Source: Bacteroidota bacterium
GTDB taxonomy: Bacteria > Bacteroidota > Bacteroidia > Chitinophagales > Chitinophagaceae
Direction of reading: 5' to 3'
DNA length: 44,521 nucleotides
Assembly: GCA_013286835.1 (NCBI GenBank)
Contig: JABDEZ010000009.1
Location: 1-44,521, forward strand
Below the pieces are notes generated by a model. That model searched no databases. It had not been told where the DNA came from and worked only from the letters and a program-made list of their open reading frames with translations. A program made the translations under genes and the position numbers. Of this stretch, positions 32,638 to 41,686 are shown in pieces (within the stretch, counting starts at the first letter, position 1; each line of letters starts with the position of its first letter).

Positions 32638-33912
32638 ATGTACAAACTCTGGGCATCTATACTGAAAGACACGAAGATCCTGCTCCGCGATAAAGTGGGA
32701 CTGGCATTGATATTCGGTATGCCGGTACTGCTTGTTATTATTGTTACCAGCATACAGAACAGCGCTTTCCAGATGGTGAACAAGAATAAACTCACTACTG
32801 TTTTGTGCAATAAGGATACAGGCGCCGTAAGCAAACAATTTATAACTGCACTGGATAAAGTAGGGTTGCTGAACCTGATACCTGTACCTGCTTCTAATAA
32901 TGAAAAAGATATAAAACAACTGGTGCGCGAAAAGGGCGCAATGATAGCAATACTGATACCCCCTGATTTCTCTCAGAACGTACACGACAAGGCAAAAAAT
33001 GTAAGCAGCAAAGCGCTTGAAAGTTTTGGCCTGCCGGCTGATAGCAATAATAAGCACGTAACTAGTGTGCCCGTGACGTTGTATTACGACCCGGTATTGC
33101 AGGATGCCTATCGATTTTCTATAGAAGGCGCTATACAGGGTGCATTGCAGCTTACGGGCAGCAGCGAAACCTTAAAGCAACTCTATACCTCACTTAACGA
33201 CAAGCCACTGCCAGATAGTACAGAACGTGAATTGCTGGGCAGTCAGTCGCCAATAAATGAGGTGCCCTTATCCAGAAATCAACGCGATGTACCCAATGCT
33301 ACGCAACACAACGTGCCTTCCTGGACCATATTTGCGATGTTCTTTATCATACTATCGCTGGGTGGCAGTGTGGTGCGTGAGAAACGTAGCGGGAGTTTTA
33401 TACGGTTGAAAACATTGCCTACACCATTTTGGATAGGCCTATTATCTAAACAACTTACCTACCTTGTAGTTACCTTTTTGCAGGCAGTTATTATATGCTG
33501 CATAGGCATATGGTTGTTTCCACACATAGGCCTGCCGGGACTAAAATTGCCTACCGATACTTTGGCGCTGCTGGTAGTAACAATAGCATGCGGATGGTGT
33601 GCCGTAAGCTATGCCATTTGCATAGGTGTCTTTGCCGAAACACAAGAACAGGCAAATGGTTTTGGCGCTATGTCTGTTGTGATACTCGCAGCTATAGGCG
33701 GACTGATGGTACCCAGTTTTGCTATGCCTGCATCGTTCCATACAATAAGCAAAATATCGCCGCTGCATTGGTGTTTGCAAGCTTATTACGAACTGTTCTT
33801 AAAAGATGGTACGCTTGCAAACGTGCTGCCAAATGTTTTATCACTAATTTTGATCGCTATAATTTTCCAGGCACTGACACTGTGGGGCCTGAGGCGTAAA
33901 AACCTAATTTAG
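32638..33912 (+). CDS. ABC-2 type transporter permease of the dar operon
   Basis: A 424-residue protein. One N-terminal membrane helix (about 20-40) is followed by a large extracytoplasmic domain (about 45-220), then five to six helices (about 225-415). The PSWTIFAMFFIILSLGGS and VREKRSGSFIRLKTLPTP segments are typical of ABC-2 membrane subunits. It pairs with the ATPase upstream and probably exports resorcinol lipids or their conjugates to the outer layers of the envelope, where flexirubin-type compounds are found. The substrate is inferred from the operon. Confidence 0.92.
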   Translation: MYKLWASILKDTKILLRDKVGLALIFGMPVLLVIIVTSIQNSAFQMVNKNKLTTVLCNKDTGAVSKQFITALDKVGLLNLIPVPASNNEKDIKQLVREKGAMIAILIPPDFSQNVHDKAKNVSSKALESFGLPADSNNKHVTSVPVTLYYDPVLQDAYRFSIEGAIQGALQLTGSSETLKQLYTSLNDKPLPDSTERELLGSQSPINEVPLSRNQRDVPNATQHNVPSWTIFAMFFIILSLGGSVVREKRSGSFIRLKTLPTPFWIGLLSKQLTYLVVTFLQAVIICCIGIWLFPHIGLPGLKLPTDTLALLVVTIACGWCAVSYAICIGVFAETQEQANGFGAMSVVILAAIGGLMVPSFAMPASFHTISKISPLHWCLQAYYELFLKDGTLANVLPNVLSLILIAIIFQALTLWGLRRKNLI

Positions 33913-33917
33913 ATACT

Positions 33918-34184
33918 ATGGAAAAAGAAGAACTAAAGCAACAACTCAAAACCCAGATCATAAAATTTCTGAACCTTACAGACCTGACACCTGCAGATAT
34001 TAAAGATGATGAACCCCTGTTTGGTGATGGACTGGGTCTGGATTCAATAGATTCGCTGGAGCTGATAGTACTGCTGAAACGTGAGTACGGTATCAGCATT
34101 AACGACCCTAAGGATGGTCGTAAGGTGCTTGTTGACATCAATACTATGGCGGATTATATAGACCAGAATAGTGTGAAAAAATAA
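33918..34184 (+). CDS. Acyl carrier protein
   Basis: An 88-residue acidic four-helix carrier. Ser43 in the GLDSIDSLEL motif is the expected 4'-phosphopantetheine attachment site. It starts 5 bp after the permease gene and ends the operon. Its presence in the cluster, separate from the housekeeping acpP (not in this window), implies a dedicated carrier for the acyl chains used by DarB or by the BtrH-type transferase. Confidence 0.94.
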   Translation: MEKEELKQQLKTQIIKFLNLTDLTPADIKDDEPLFGDGLGLDSIDSLELIVLLKREYGISINDPKDGRKVLVDINTMADYIDQNSVKK

Positions 34185-34216
34185 GCTCTTGACTACTATT
34201 TTATTCCGGAAGTTTT

Positions 34217-34339
34217 GCTCTTCATTTCTTTACTTTTTTTGATGCCCAAAAAAAGGCAGTCGGCAGCGATTACCGCTGCTGCCGACGTAGCTTTGTGCAG
34301 GCACCAGTACTACTGTTCTGCCCAGCTAATAATTTCTAC
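34217..34339 (+). repeat. Intergenic repeat, copy 1 (between dar operon and galE)
   Basis: About 123 bp nearly identical in the same orientation to 35605-35738. It begins with a T-rich TTCTTTACTTTTTTT segment and contains a GTCGGCAGC/GCTGCCGAC hairpin (34259-34286). Compared with copy 2 it lacks about 12 nt of the A-rich complementary arm (AAAGTAAAGAA). Its hairpin could also terminate the dar operon. The remaining bases of this 232-bp gap hold nothing else I can name. Confidence 0.85.
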
Positions 34340-34416
34340 ATCTTGTTTTTTGCTCACAATGCATAGACAAGTGCTCGCTAGACATAATATCCTTACAGAA
34401 CTTTAAAAGGCTTGTA

Positions 34417-35457
34417 TTAGTTGAGCTTTACTTGCTCGGCTTCGCGATTGAGGGCAACTTCCCATTTCCAGGCGGTGTCCATCATCTGCTCCAGATCGTA
34501 TTGTGTATGCCAGCCCAAATTAGTTTGTGCTTTATTGTTATTAGCATATACTTCCACTACATCGCCGGGGCGGCGCGGGCCAATTTTATAATTGAGCTTT
34601 TTGCCACTTACTTTCTCAAAGGCACTTATCAGTTCCAATACACTTACACCGTTGCCGTTACCGAGGTTATATACTTCGCAACGCTCTGCGTTGTCGCCTT
34701 TAATAAGGTGTTGCAATGCTTTGGTATGTGCGTTGGCTATATCCATGACATGTATATAATCGCGCACGCAACTGCCATCGCGGGTGGGATAATCGCTGCC
34801 GTACACCATCATTTCTTTGCGCTTGCCTATTGCAGTCTGTGTAACGAATGGCACCAGGTTCTCGGGCACCTCCTGCAGCTCACCTATAAGGCCACTAGGG
34901 TGTGCACCAACCGGATTAAAGTAGCGCAGCAGCGTTGCATTGAACCTAGAATTCTGGTTTGAAAAATCCCTGCATATTGCTTCTCCCATTTGCTTGGTAC
35001 GGGCGTATGGGCTTTGAGCTTCGCCTAACGGTGCATCCTCAACTACTGGTAACGTGGTAGCATTACCATACACTGAGCATGATGATGAGAAGACAAAATT
35101 ATTAACATCGTACTCCTGGGCACATTGCAAAATATTTACCAGCGAATTGAGGTTGTTGCGAAAATATTTAAGTGGCTCTTTTACAGATTCGGGTACACTT
35201 TTGTATGCTGCAAAATGTATGACACCAACTATATCAGGGTTTTCTATAAAAACAGCTTCTGTATCTTCAAGATCACAAAGGTCAACTTTATAGTTCTTGA
35301 TGGTTTTACCCAATATTTTGTTGATGCCTCCCAACATACGCAAAGAACCGCGCGACAGGTTGTCGACAGATATTACTTCAAAGCCATTCTTTACAAGGTC
35401 AACTATAGTATGGCCGCCAATGTAGCCGCAACCGCCGGTAACTAATATCTTGTTCAT
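34417..35457 (-). CDS. galE: UDP-glucose 4-epimerase
   Basis: This short-chain dehydrogenase-type enzyme interconverts UDP-glucose and UDP-galactose, supplying galactose units for polysaccharides. The N-terminal NAD-binding loop is GGCGYIG (8-14), the active-site pair is Tyr151/Lys155 in YARTK after the SSSCSVYG strand, and the GHGNG-like LGNGNGVSVLELI and PRRPGDVVEVYAN motifs near the C-terminus are typical of GalE. At 346 residues it is full length. It is a single gene with a consensus promoter and lies between two copies of a direct repeat. Confidence 0.95.
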   Translation of the reverse strand: MNKILVTGGCGYIGGHTIVDLVKNGFEVISVDNLSRGSLRMLGGINKILGKTIKNYKVDLCDLEDTEAVFIENPDIVGVIHFAAYKSVPESVKEPLKYFRNNLNSLVNILQCAQEYDVNNFVFSSSCSVYGNATTLPVVEDAPLGEAQSPYARTKQMGEAICRDFSNQNSRFNATLLRYFNPVGAHPSGLIGELQEVPENLVPFVTQTAIGKRKEMMVYGSDYPTRDGSCVRDYIHVMDIANAHTKALQHLIKGDNAERCEVYNLGNGNGVSVLELISAFEKVSGKKLNYKIGPRRPGDVVEVYANNNKAQTNLGWHTQYDLEQMMDTAWKWEVALNREAEQVKLN

Positions 35458-35476
35458 TTTGCGTAGAGGTTATACA

Positions 35477-35509
35477 CAAATATAAGTATAAGCTAAGGAA
35501 CAGAGACAA
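35477..35509 (-). promoter_or_regulatory. Promoter of galE
   Basis: On the minus strand TATATTTG (35477-35484) is preceded by TTG (35507-35509), with a 22-nt spacer, 19 nt before the start codon. Confidence 0.5.
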
Positions 35510-35604
35510 AATAACTTATACAATCTGGGGTGGATCTTCTGTGACTCGCGTGTTGTAAAAATATCCTGTGACAATAGTATTTTGCGGATCTACCTGGAAA
35601 TTCT

Positions 35605-35738
35605 GCTCTTCATTTCTTTACTTTTTTTGATGCCAAAAAAAGTAAAGAAAAAAGGCAGTCAGCAGCGATTACCGCTGCTGCCGACGCAGCTTTGTGCAGG
35701 CAGCAGTGCTACTGTTCTGCCAAGCTAAACAATTCTAC
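35605..35738 (+). repeat. Intergenic repeat, copy 2 (upstream side of galE)
   Basis: The longer partner of the repeat at 34217-34339, about 134 bp. It has the full inverted T-rich/A-rich arms (TTCTTTACTTTTTTT and AAAAAAAGTAAAGAA) and the GCAGC/GCTGC hairpin. A degenerate relative of the same T/A-rich arms appears at about 39485-39530. It occupies most of the 314-bp gap between galE and the MsbA-like gene. Confidence 0.85.
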
Positions 35739-35771
35739 CTTTCTTCTAACGCCCTGGTAATTTGCGACCCA

Positions 35772-37577
35772 CTATTTCACCTGCTGCATTTCTACAAGGC
35801 GTTTATATATTCCGTCTTGTTGTATGAGCCCGGCATGTGTGCCACGCTCCATGATGCGGCCTTTTTCAAGGACTATTATTTCGTCAGCATGCTGCACCGT
35901 ACTCAGCCTGTGTGCTATTACTATACAAGTACGGTTCTGCATCAGTTTGTTAATAGCATCCTGTACTATGCGTTCACTTTCGGTATCCAGTGATGATGTG
36001 GCTTCATCCAATATAAGTATAGGCGGATTTTTAAGGAGTGCACGTGCTATGGTGACACGCTGGCGTTCGCCGCCACTTAGCCTTGATCCTCTATCGCCAG
36101 CGACTGTATTATAGCCATCGGGCTTAGCCATAATAAATGTGTGAGCGTGGGCAACTGTTGCAGCTTCTTCCACACGTTCTTTTGTAGCACCACCGGTACC
36201 GAGTATAATGTTGTTGTAAATAGTATCGTTAAACAATATAGGGTCTTGCCCTACCACACCCATCAGCCTGCGGAGATCGTCTATTTTACAGTCTTTTACA
36301 TTGACACCGTCAATGAGTATTTCGCCACCTGTTACATCGTGAAAGCGCGGTATGAGGTCGGCAAGTGTAGATTTACCGGCACCGGAGGCACCTACTAATG
36401 CAATGGTCTTGCCTTTGCCAATAGTGAAGTTTATGCTTTGCAAAATCTGCTTATCGCCATAGGCAAAACTTACGTTCCTGAACTCAATACCTTTTTCAAA
36501 GTTTTGAATGTGTTTGGCATCTGGAGCTTCCAAGATGGTGTTTTCTACACTCATTAACTGCTCTATACGATCGAGCGCGGCAGTACCCCGGCGCACATTA
36601 TAATTGGCACTCGACAAGTTTTTGAAAGGCGCTATGATCTGGTACATCAAACCGATGTACACCACGAACAGCGGGCCGGTAAGCGAGGTTTGGCTGGAGA
36701 AAATAAGCTTGCCGCCATACCATAAAACAACACCCACCATAGCTATCCCAATAACCTCGGATAATGGAGAACCCAGCTCCCTGCGTGCAGCGATTTTATT
36801 ACGTGCCCTGAACAGGATGTTATTGATCTGTGTGAATTTTAAGTGTTGGTTTTTCTCGGCATTGAAGGCTTTTACCACCCGCATGCCGGCGATGGTTTCA
36901 TCGAGTACGCCAAGCATATTGCCTAGTTGTTCCTGAGCTTCGTTTGACGGGCGTTTCAGCGTTTTGCCCAACTGGCCAATGATGAGTACGGGGATGGGAA
37001 GGAATAGTACAAAGAATAAAGTAAGCTGCACACTGATGAACAGCATTGCACCAATTGTGATAATGATGGTTAAAGGCTCACGGATAAAGACTTCCAGCAC
37101 ACTCATGATGGATAACTCTACCTCGTTTATATCATTGGTCATGCGGCTAATGAGATCGCCTTTGCGCTCTTCTGTAAAGAAGCCTATAGGCAATGATAGT
37201 GTTTTGGTAAACAGGTCATCGCGCAGGCGGCGCAATATCATGTTGCGCAACGGGTTGAGTATATATACAGAGATATAAAGGAACAGGTTCTTCAGAATAG
37301 TGAATATGATCACGATGCCCACGGCTATTGCCAAGGCATTTAGTGGTTCTTCCCGTAGTATGAAACCGTACACGTAATAGTTTATTTTATCCAGCAGATC
37401 GGGGTGTATGCTCAATTTTGGCGGCTCTTTGCCCATGAACAGCACCTGCAGCACAGGGGCCAGCATACCGAATGAGAACAGCGAAAAAATAATGGATAAT
37501 AAATTGGCTATAAAATACAATACTATCTGGCTTTTGTAATCGGCCAGGTAGCGGAGCAATTTGGTTATTTTTTTCAT
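35772..37577 (-). CDS. MsbA-like ABC exporter (membrane and ATPase domains fused)
   Basis: A 601-residue half-transporter. An N-terminal six-helix ABC exporter membrane domain (about 15-330) includes a TKTLSLPIGFFTEERKGDLISR coupling segment. The C-terminal nucleotide-binding domain has Walker A GASGAGKS (about 393), signature LSGGERQR, Walker B ILILDEATSSLD and the switch His in IAHRLS. The family exports lipid A or other lipids and drugs; MsbA function is likely in a Gram-negative bacterium, though other homologues may exist in the genome. It starts 8 bp after cysS and is probably cotranscribed with it. Confidence 0.88.
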   Translation of the reverse strand: MKKITKLLRYLADYKSQIVLYFIANLLSIIFSLFSFGMLAPVLQVLFMGKEPPKLSIHPDLLDKINYYVYGFILREEPLNALAIAVGIVIIFTILKNLFLYISVYILNPLRNMILRRLRDDLFTKTLSLPIGFFTEERKGDLISRMTNDINEVELSIMSVLEVFIREPLTIIITIGAMLFISVQLTLFFVLFLPIPVLIIGQLGKTLKRPSNEAQEQLGNMLGVLDETIAGMRVVKAFNAEKNQHLKFTQINNILFRARNKIAARRELGSPLSEVIGIAMVGVVLWYGGKLIFSSQTSLTGPLFVVYIGLMYQIIAPFKNLSSANYNVRRGTAALDRIEQLMSVENTILEAPDAKHIQNFEKGIEFRNVSFAYGDKQILQSINFTIGKGKTIALVGASGAGKSTLADLIPRFHDVTGGEILIDGVNVKDCKIDDLRRLMGVVGQDPILFNDTIYNNIILGTGGATKERVEEAATVAHAHTFIMAKPDGYNTVAGDRGSRLSGGERQRVTIARALLKNPPILILDEATSSLDTESERIVQDAINKLMQNRTCIVIAHRLSTVQHADEIIVLEKGRIMERGTHAGLIQQDGIYKRLVEMQQVK

Positions 37578-37585
37578 TTAGTTGT

Positions 37586-39079
37586 TTAGTTTTCCAGCGT
37601 CCAGCTTACTGTGCCATCCTTTTCGTCTTTCAGCATTACCCCGGCTTGTGCCAGGCTGTTGCGTATCTGGTCGCTGGTTGCAAAGTCTTTACGGGCGCGG
37701 GCATCTTTTCTTATTTCTACCAGCAGTTGCAATACCTTATCGAGGTTATTATTTTGTACTACCTGCAATGCCTGCATACCTAAAACATCCACCAGGTAAG
37801 TAGTGAAGGTTAGTTGCAGCAACGCTAGCGTATCACTGCTGATCGCCTTAATGTCTATTTGTCCGCCCTTAATGCCATTAATTACCGGGGCCAGTTCGAA
37901 CAAACTCGCTAATACCTTGGCAGTATTAAAGTCGTCGCTCATATACTCTCCGCAGCTATGGCACCATTCTACCACCTGCTTATCCAGTTCAGCATCTGTT
38001 GCTGCACCGTCGGGGTGTTGCAGTTTCTGTAATACCTCGTATGCTTCCCATAGTCTGCGGAAAGCTTTTTCTGCAGCTTGCAGGGCTTCGTTACTGAAAT
38101 CGAGCGTACTGCGGTAATGTGTTTGCAATATATAAAAGCGCACTACCATAGGGTGGTATGGCTGCTCCAATATAGGATGATTGCCGCTGAACAACTCAGT
38201 GAGCTTGATGACGTTGTTGTAGCTCTTGCCCATCTTCTTGCCGTTGATGGTGATCATATTGTTGTGCATCCAGTAGTTTACCGGTGCATGACCGTGAGCA
38301 ACAGTGCTTTGGGCAATCTCACTCTCGTGGTGGGGGAACTGAAGGTCCATACCACCGCCATGTATATCAAATGTTTCGCCCAGGTACTTGCTGCTCATGG
38401 CGCTGCACTCTATGTGCCAGCCTGGGAACCCATCGCCCCAAGGGCTCTTCCAACGCATGATATGCTGCGGTGGCGCACTTTTCCATAGGGCGAAATCGGT
38501 CTTGTTCTTTTTCTCGTCCTGCCCTTCCAGTTCGCGGGTGGTTTCCAGCAGGTCGTCTATTATACGGCCGCTGAGCTTACCATATGGGTAGTGTTCTGCA
38601 TATTTTTTAACATCAAAGTAAACGCTGCCGTTCACCTCGTATGCATAACCCTTTTTCAAAATGGTCTCTATCATAGTTATCTGCTCTATGATATGACCAG
38701 TAGCGGTGGGCTCTATACTAGGATCGAGCGTATTAAAGAGACGCATACCCCAATGGAACAGGTTGGTATATTTATGTACCAGCTCCATAGGTTCCATTTT
38801 TTCTAGCTTGGCTTTGTCGCTCACCTTATCAACCGCTTCACGGCCTTCTTCTTCAAAGTGACCGGCATCGGTAATATTGCGTACATAGCGCACACGGTAA
38901 CCCAGGTGCTGCAGGTAGCGGTACACTACATCGAAAGTGATGTAGGGGCGTGCGTGGCCAAGATGGCTTTCGCCGCTAACGGTAGGGCCGCATACATAAA
39001 GGCCTGCATAGCCAGGGGTTATAGGTTCAAACTTTTCCTTTTGCCTTGTATATGAATTATGTAGGTATAAATCTGCCAT
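37586..39079 (-). CDS. cysS: Cysteinyl-tRNA synthetase
   Basis: This class I aminoacyl-tRNA synthetase charges tRNA-Cys. The HIGH-type motif is HLGH (39-42), and the first zinc-binding Cys is in VCGPTV. The central WHIECSAMS and [14 protein letters not shown] motifs complete the zinc and substrate site, and KMGKS is the KMSKS-type loop. The C-terminal DALR-like helical domain follows from about 360. The 497-residue length is normal. A TAATTTTG -7-like box lies at 39094-39101 on the minus strand, without a clear TTG. The MsbA-like gene follows in the same unit. Confidence 0.97.
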   Translation of the reverse strand: MADLYLHNSYTRQKEKFEPITPGYAGLYVCGPTVSGESHLGHARPYITFDVVYRYLQHLGYRVRYVRNITDAGHFEEEGREAVDKVSDKAKLEKMEPMELVHKYTNLFHWGMRLFNTLDPSIEPTATGHIIEQITMIETILKKGYAYEVNGSVYFDVKKYAEHYPYGKLSGRIIDDLLETTRELEGQDEKKNKTDFALWKSAPPQHIMRWKSPWGDGFPGWHIECSAMSSKYLGETFDIHGGGMDLQFPHHESEIAQSTVAHGHAPVNYWMHNNMITINGKKMGKSYNNVIKLTELFSGNHPILEQPYHPMVVRFYILQTHYRSTLDFSNEALQAAEKAFRRLWEAYEVLQKLQHPDGAATDAELDKQVVEWCHSCGEYMSDDFNTAKVLASLFELAPVINGIKGGQIDIKAISSDTLALLQLTFTTYLVDVLGMQALQVVQNNNLDKVLQLLVEIRKDARARKDFATSDQIRNSLAQAGVMLKDEKDGTVSWTLEN

Positions 39080-39344
39080 GCTGAAAATAAGTGCAAAATT
39101 ATCTTATTATTAGTTAGCGTGGGGTGAAAATTGTGGAATGTTGGTATAGACTATTGAGCGGCTTTATTTGGCATTTGTAGTGTGAATTTATTGGTGTTGT
39201 CCTGTCCGACTTTTATTGCAAAACCGGACAGACTTAGTGCTAGAATACCTTGAAGCATTTGCAGCATGTAATATGCATTTATTTTTAACTGTCTGGTTGG
39301 GTCCGGTGGCGGACAGAGTTGATCTTGCCGAGGTACAATCTATA

Positions 39345-39960
39345 AAAATGTCTGTTTGGTGAGTGGAATGTCTTGAAATGTCCGCCGACCGACATTTTTA
39401 GTTTTTGGTGAAATGATTTGCTAGTAAGGGTTTTGGTAAAAATGTCTGTTAATTAATCAATTTTATGAGTCATTCGCGAGAACCTTACTTTCTTTTTTGC
39501 TTGTCCAAAAAATAAAGTAAGCAAAGAAAAAAAGATAGCCCTGCTGCGTGTTACGTATTGGTTCCCTGATTGTTGGCCACTGGTTTTTTGCTGCCGATGA
39601 AGAATCGGCACAAAAAAAGGTGGCTGAATATAAGGTCAGCAGTTGTATATCTATTGGACCTGGGGCATGTTAGGTATTACGGTCTCTAACCCGTCCTTTA
39701 AAGAATTGATGGAGGGTATTATATACTCGAAATGTCTTGAAATGTCCGTCGACCGACATTTTTAGTTTTGTGTGAAATGCTTTGCTGGTAAGGGGTTTTG
39801 GGGAAATGTCTGTTTTTTTTGTCTTGAACAGGATTATTGGATTGCAAGATGGACACGATTTGTTTGTTTGTATCACAGTGTAAGGTACAACCTGTGGAAG
39901 CGGTTTTCCAAAAGAAGATGTGCACAGTTCCACGGGAGGGGATGTTTCACGCGAGGGGGT
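39345..39960 (-). repeat. Palindromic repeat block, copy B (inverted relative to copy A)
   Basis: Within the 1-kb gene-free stretch after cysS lie two units with near-palindromes (39376-39397 and 39740-39761). Each is preceded by AATGTCTTG and followed by a TTTGCT(A/G)GTAAGG segment and a further AAATGTCTGTT. The 28 bp at 39908-39935 are identical to 3723-3750 in reverse complement. Upstream at 39202-39231 and 39301-39314 are further CTGTCCG/CGGACAG inverted repeats, and about 39485-39530 holds a T-rich/A-rich inverted repeat like those beside galE. No convincing coding sequence was seen in 39080-40075. Confidence 0.8.
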
Positions 39961-39999
39961 TGTAATTCAATCAACAACTACATTAATCACGGCTAAAGC

Positions 40000-40160
40000 C
40001 AAAATATTTTGTGCATATGTACCCTGGCTTGAAAGCCAGGGTTATAGGATGGGAATAAAGCACTGGGGTCGGGGGCTAAATGGCGTTGCGTATATAACCT
40101 ATGTTTGTTTTGGGAAGCGGATGCTTCCCGTGTTTGAGGACGAAGGGGAGCCTTCGACCA
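40000..40160. repeat. Run of short hairpins
   Basis: Three perfect small inverted repeats follow each other: CCCTGGCTT/AAGCCAGGG (40022-40041), GGGAAGC/GCTTCCC (40112-40129) and CGAAGG/CCTTCG (40141-40156). The stretch ends abruptly inside a truncated gene, so it looks like a mobile or recombinogenic intergenic repeat. Confidence 0.6.
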
Positions 40161-40378
40161 GAGGGAAAACTACCTTCTGGTAAAGCATTGATCTTTATAG
40201 AAATAGTTTTATCCGTTTTTAATTCTTTATTAATTTCCTGAATAATTGTATTGAGATGAAGTAAACTATTGATTAAAGTATTTGCTTCAATTTGGTGAGT
40301 TTGTCCATCAAATTTAATTTTTAAATCATCCATATCTTGCCTACCATTTTCATTTTGTTGGGCTTGTAAGTTTTGCAT
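40076..40378 (-). pseudogene. 3'-truncated gene, C-terminus replaced by hairpin repeats
   Basis: The first 70 or so residues look like a genuine protein: a Gln/Asn-rich start, then DDLKIKFDGQTHQIEA and helix NTLINSLLHLNTIIQEINKELK, then the strand ISIKINALPEGSF. After that point (about 40165) the frame runs into the short-hairpin repeat, and the remaining 30 residues are translation of repeat DNA. The natural C-terminal part therefore appears lost. The second start at the MDDLK methionine is possible. The family is not named, and the intact protein probably continued with more strands or a membrane part. Confidence 0.6.
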
Positions 40379-40501
40379 ATTTAAATTGTTTATGCTACAA
40401 GATAAAAAATCCTATATTCTTAACTACCATTAATATACTATAATATGCATTGAGAGAATTATATATTTCGTATAATCAGTACATACAACATTAGTTCCAT
40501 T

Positions 40502-40804
40502 TCATATCACCTGCAGTTTGTGCCGGTTAATATTTTGAAGTAAATATGGGTTCTTTAGTGTCTTTTCTGTAACCAGATCTACACCTTTATGTAACAGGCT
40601 TTCCAGTGCATCTGCCAAAGCAAAGTAGTTATCAGCGTAGGTTACATAATTCATATCCTCTGGAAACCTGATAATAAAATCAACGTCACTATCAATAGTC
40701 ATTTCGCCACGAGCAGCACTGCCGAACAGGTATGCCGCCTCTACGCCATGTGATAACATGAGCTCTTTTATCTTAGGCAAATTCTGTTCTATTAATTGTT
40801 CCAT
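40502..40804 (-). CDS. Orphan MNT-type nucleotidyltransferase
   Basis: A 100-residue minimal nucleotidyltransferase with the signature Gly28-Ser29...ARG and Ser39-Asp40-Val41-Asp42, and a third acidic position in the GVDLVTEK strand. It is MntA-like. A HEPN partner normally sits directly next to it, but none is found: downstream lies the truncated gene, upstream a repressor gene on the same strand. The partner may have been lost during the rearrangement marked by the repeats. It differs clearly in sequence from the MNT protein at 8462-8770. Confidence 0.85.
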   Translation of the reverse strand: MEQLIEQNLPKIKELMLSHGVEAAYLFGSAARGEMTIDSDVDFIIRFPEDMNYVTYADNYFALADALESLLHKGVDLVTEKTLKNPYLLQNINRHKLQVI

Positions 40805-40866
40805 TGCAAGCTATCAATCCTGAAATTACATTTTCTGTGTAATATAAATAGTATTACGGCATTCGA

Positions 40867-41670
40867 TTACTTCCCCTTCATAAACCGTTTCATCTCCATT
40901 ACATCTACTTCCAGGTCGGCGAGGCGGTGATAGACTTCGGCAGGTTCGCTAAAGTCGCCACTGATCTTGAGGCGGCCGTACCAGATCTCCTTTACGTCTT
41001 CGGGATCTATCTCAACTGTGGGGAATTCGTGGCGATGTGCGATGGTGTCTGACTTGAGGTAAAGCTTACCACGTTCTTCTATACGGTTGAGTATGCGTTT
41101 CACAGCAACTCCACCTTTGTGGACAATAACATGTACTCTATTGTCACGTATCTTGTCAAAGCCTTCTATCCATTCTCCTATAATACGATCGGCATGCATG
41201 ATGTTGGGCGCCATAGAAGGGCCATCTACCTCAAACATCCTGAAGGTAGCATTGCTGAGTCCTGGCAGCCTGAAGGTGGGCAGTGTTTCCATAAACTCAG
41301 GATCGCCATAGCCCAGCAGGTAGCCAGCCCTTGCTTTTACAGGTACGTATATAATATTGTCGTTGCCATTTCGATCGACACTTATTACCTGGGGTACTTT
41401 ATTGTATGGGATATTGCCACTATGAGGAACCATGCTTAGAGCAGCATTGATATCAGGCAATCCCTCTTTATCCAAATTTCTTGACAAAAGCATATCTACT
41501 GAAATTCCAAAATAATTGGCAAAAACCATCAAGGTTTCCAAGTTGGGCTCACTGATGCCCGCCTCGTAATTGGCAATAGTGGTGCGGCCTATACTCACAT
41601 CAGCGCTCAATCCGTCTTGTGTCTTACCGGCTTTTTTTCTTAAGAACTTAAGATTGCCTGATAGATTCAT
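40867..41670 (-). CDS. LexA/CI-like self-cleaving repressor (XRE + S24 peptidase)
   Basis: The protein has 267 residues. The N-terminal XRE helix-turn-helix (about 5-62) reads like phage repressors (TIANYEAGISEPNLETL). A linker follows, then an S24 peptidase domain with probable scissile Ala115-Gly116 (in ARAGYL), nucleophile Ser152 (in DGPSM) and Lys191 (in GVAVKRI). The spacings match LexA (35 and 37 residues). It should bind operators and be inactivated by RecA-stimulated self-cleavage upon DNA damage. The C-terminal tail is a coiled-coil-like helix (about 245-265). It is divergent from the MuB-like operon, with repeated candidate operators between them. Confidence 0.88.
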   Translation of the reverse strand: MNLSGNLKFLRKKAGKTQDGLSADVSIGRTTIANYEAGISEPNLETLMVFANYFGISVDMLLSRNLDKEGLPDINAALSMVPHSGNIPYNKVPQVISVDRNGNDNIIYVPVKARAGYLLGYGDPEFMETLPTFRLPGLSNATFRMFEVDGPSMAPNIMHADRIIGEWIEGFDKIRDNRVHVIVHKGGVAVKRILNRIEERGKLYLKSDTIAHRHEFPTVEIDPEDVKEIWYGRLKISGDFSEPAEVYHRLADLEVDVMEMKRFMKGK

Positions 41671-41686
41671 ATAAAAATATTTTTAG

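Noticed and set aside
27906-34184. Complete flexirubin cluster
   Set aside because: Only the resorcinol, transfer and export part is present; no aryl-polyene ketosynthases, dehydratases or tyrosine ammonia-lyase were seen.
34215-34406. 63-residue plus-strand frame after the ACP gene
   Set aside because: It is entirely the intergenic repeat that recurs near 35605-35738.
39670-39933. 87-residue minus-strand frame in repeat copy B
   Set aside because: Runs across palindromes and low-complexity stretches; no protein-like composition.
39080-40075. CRISPR array
   Set aside because: Repeats are irregularly spaced palindromic units without uniform spacers, and no cas genes are present.
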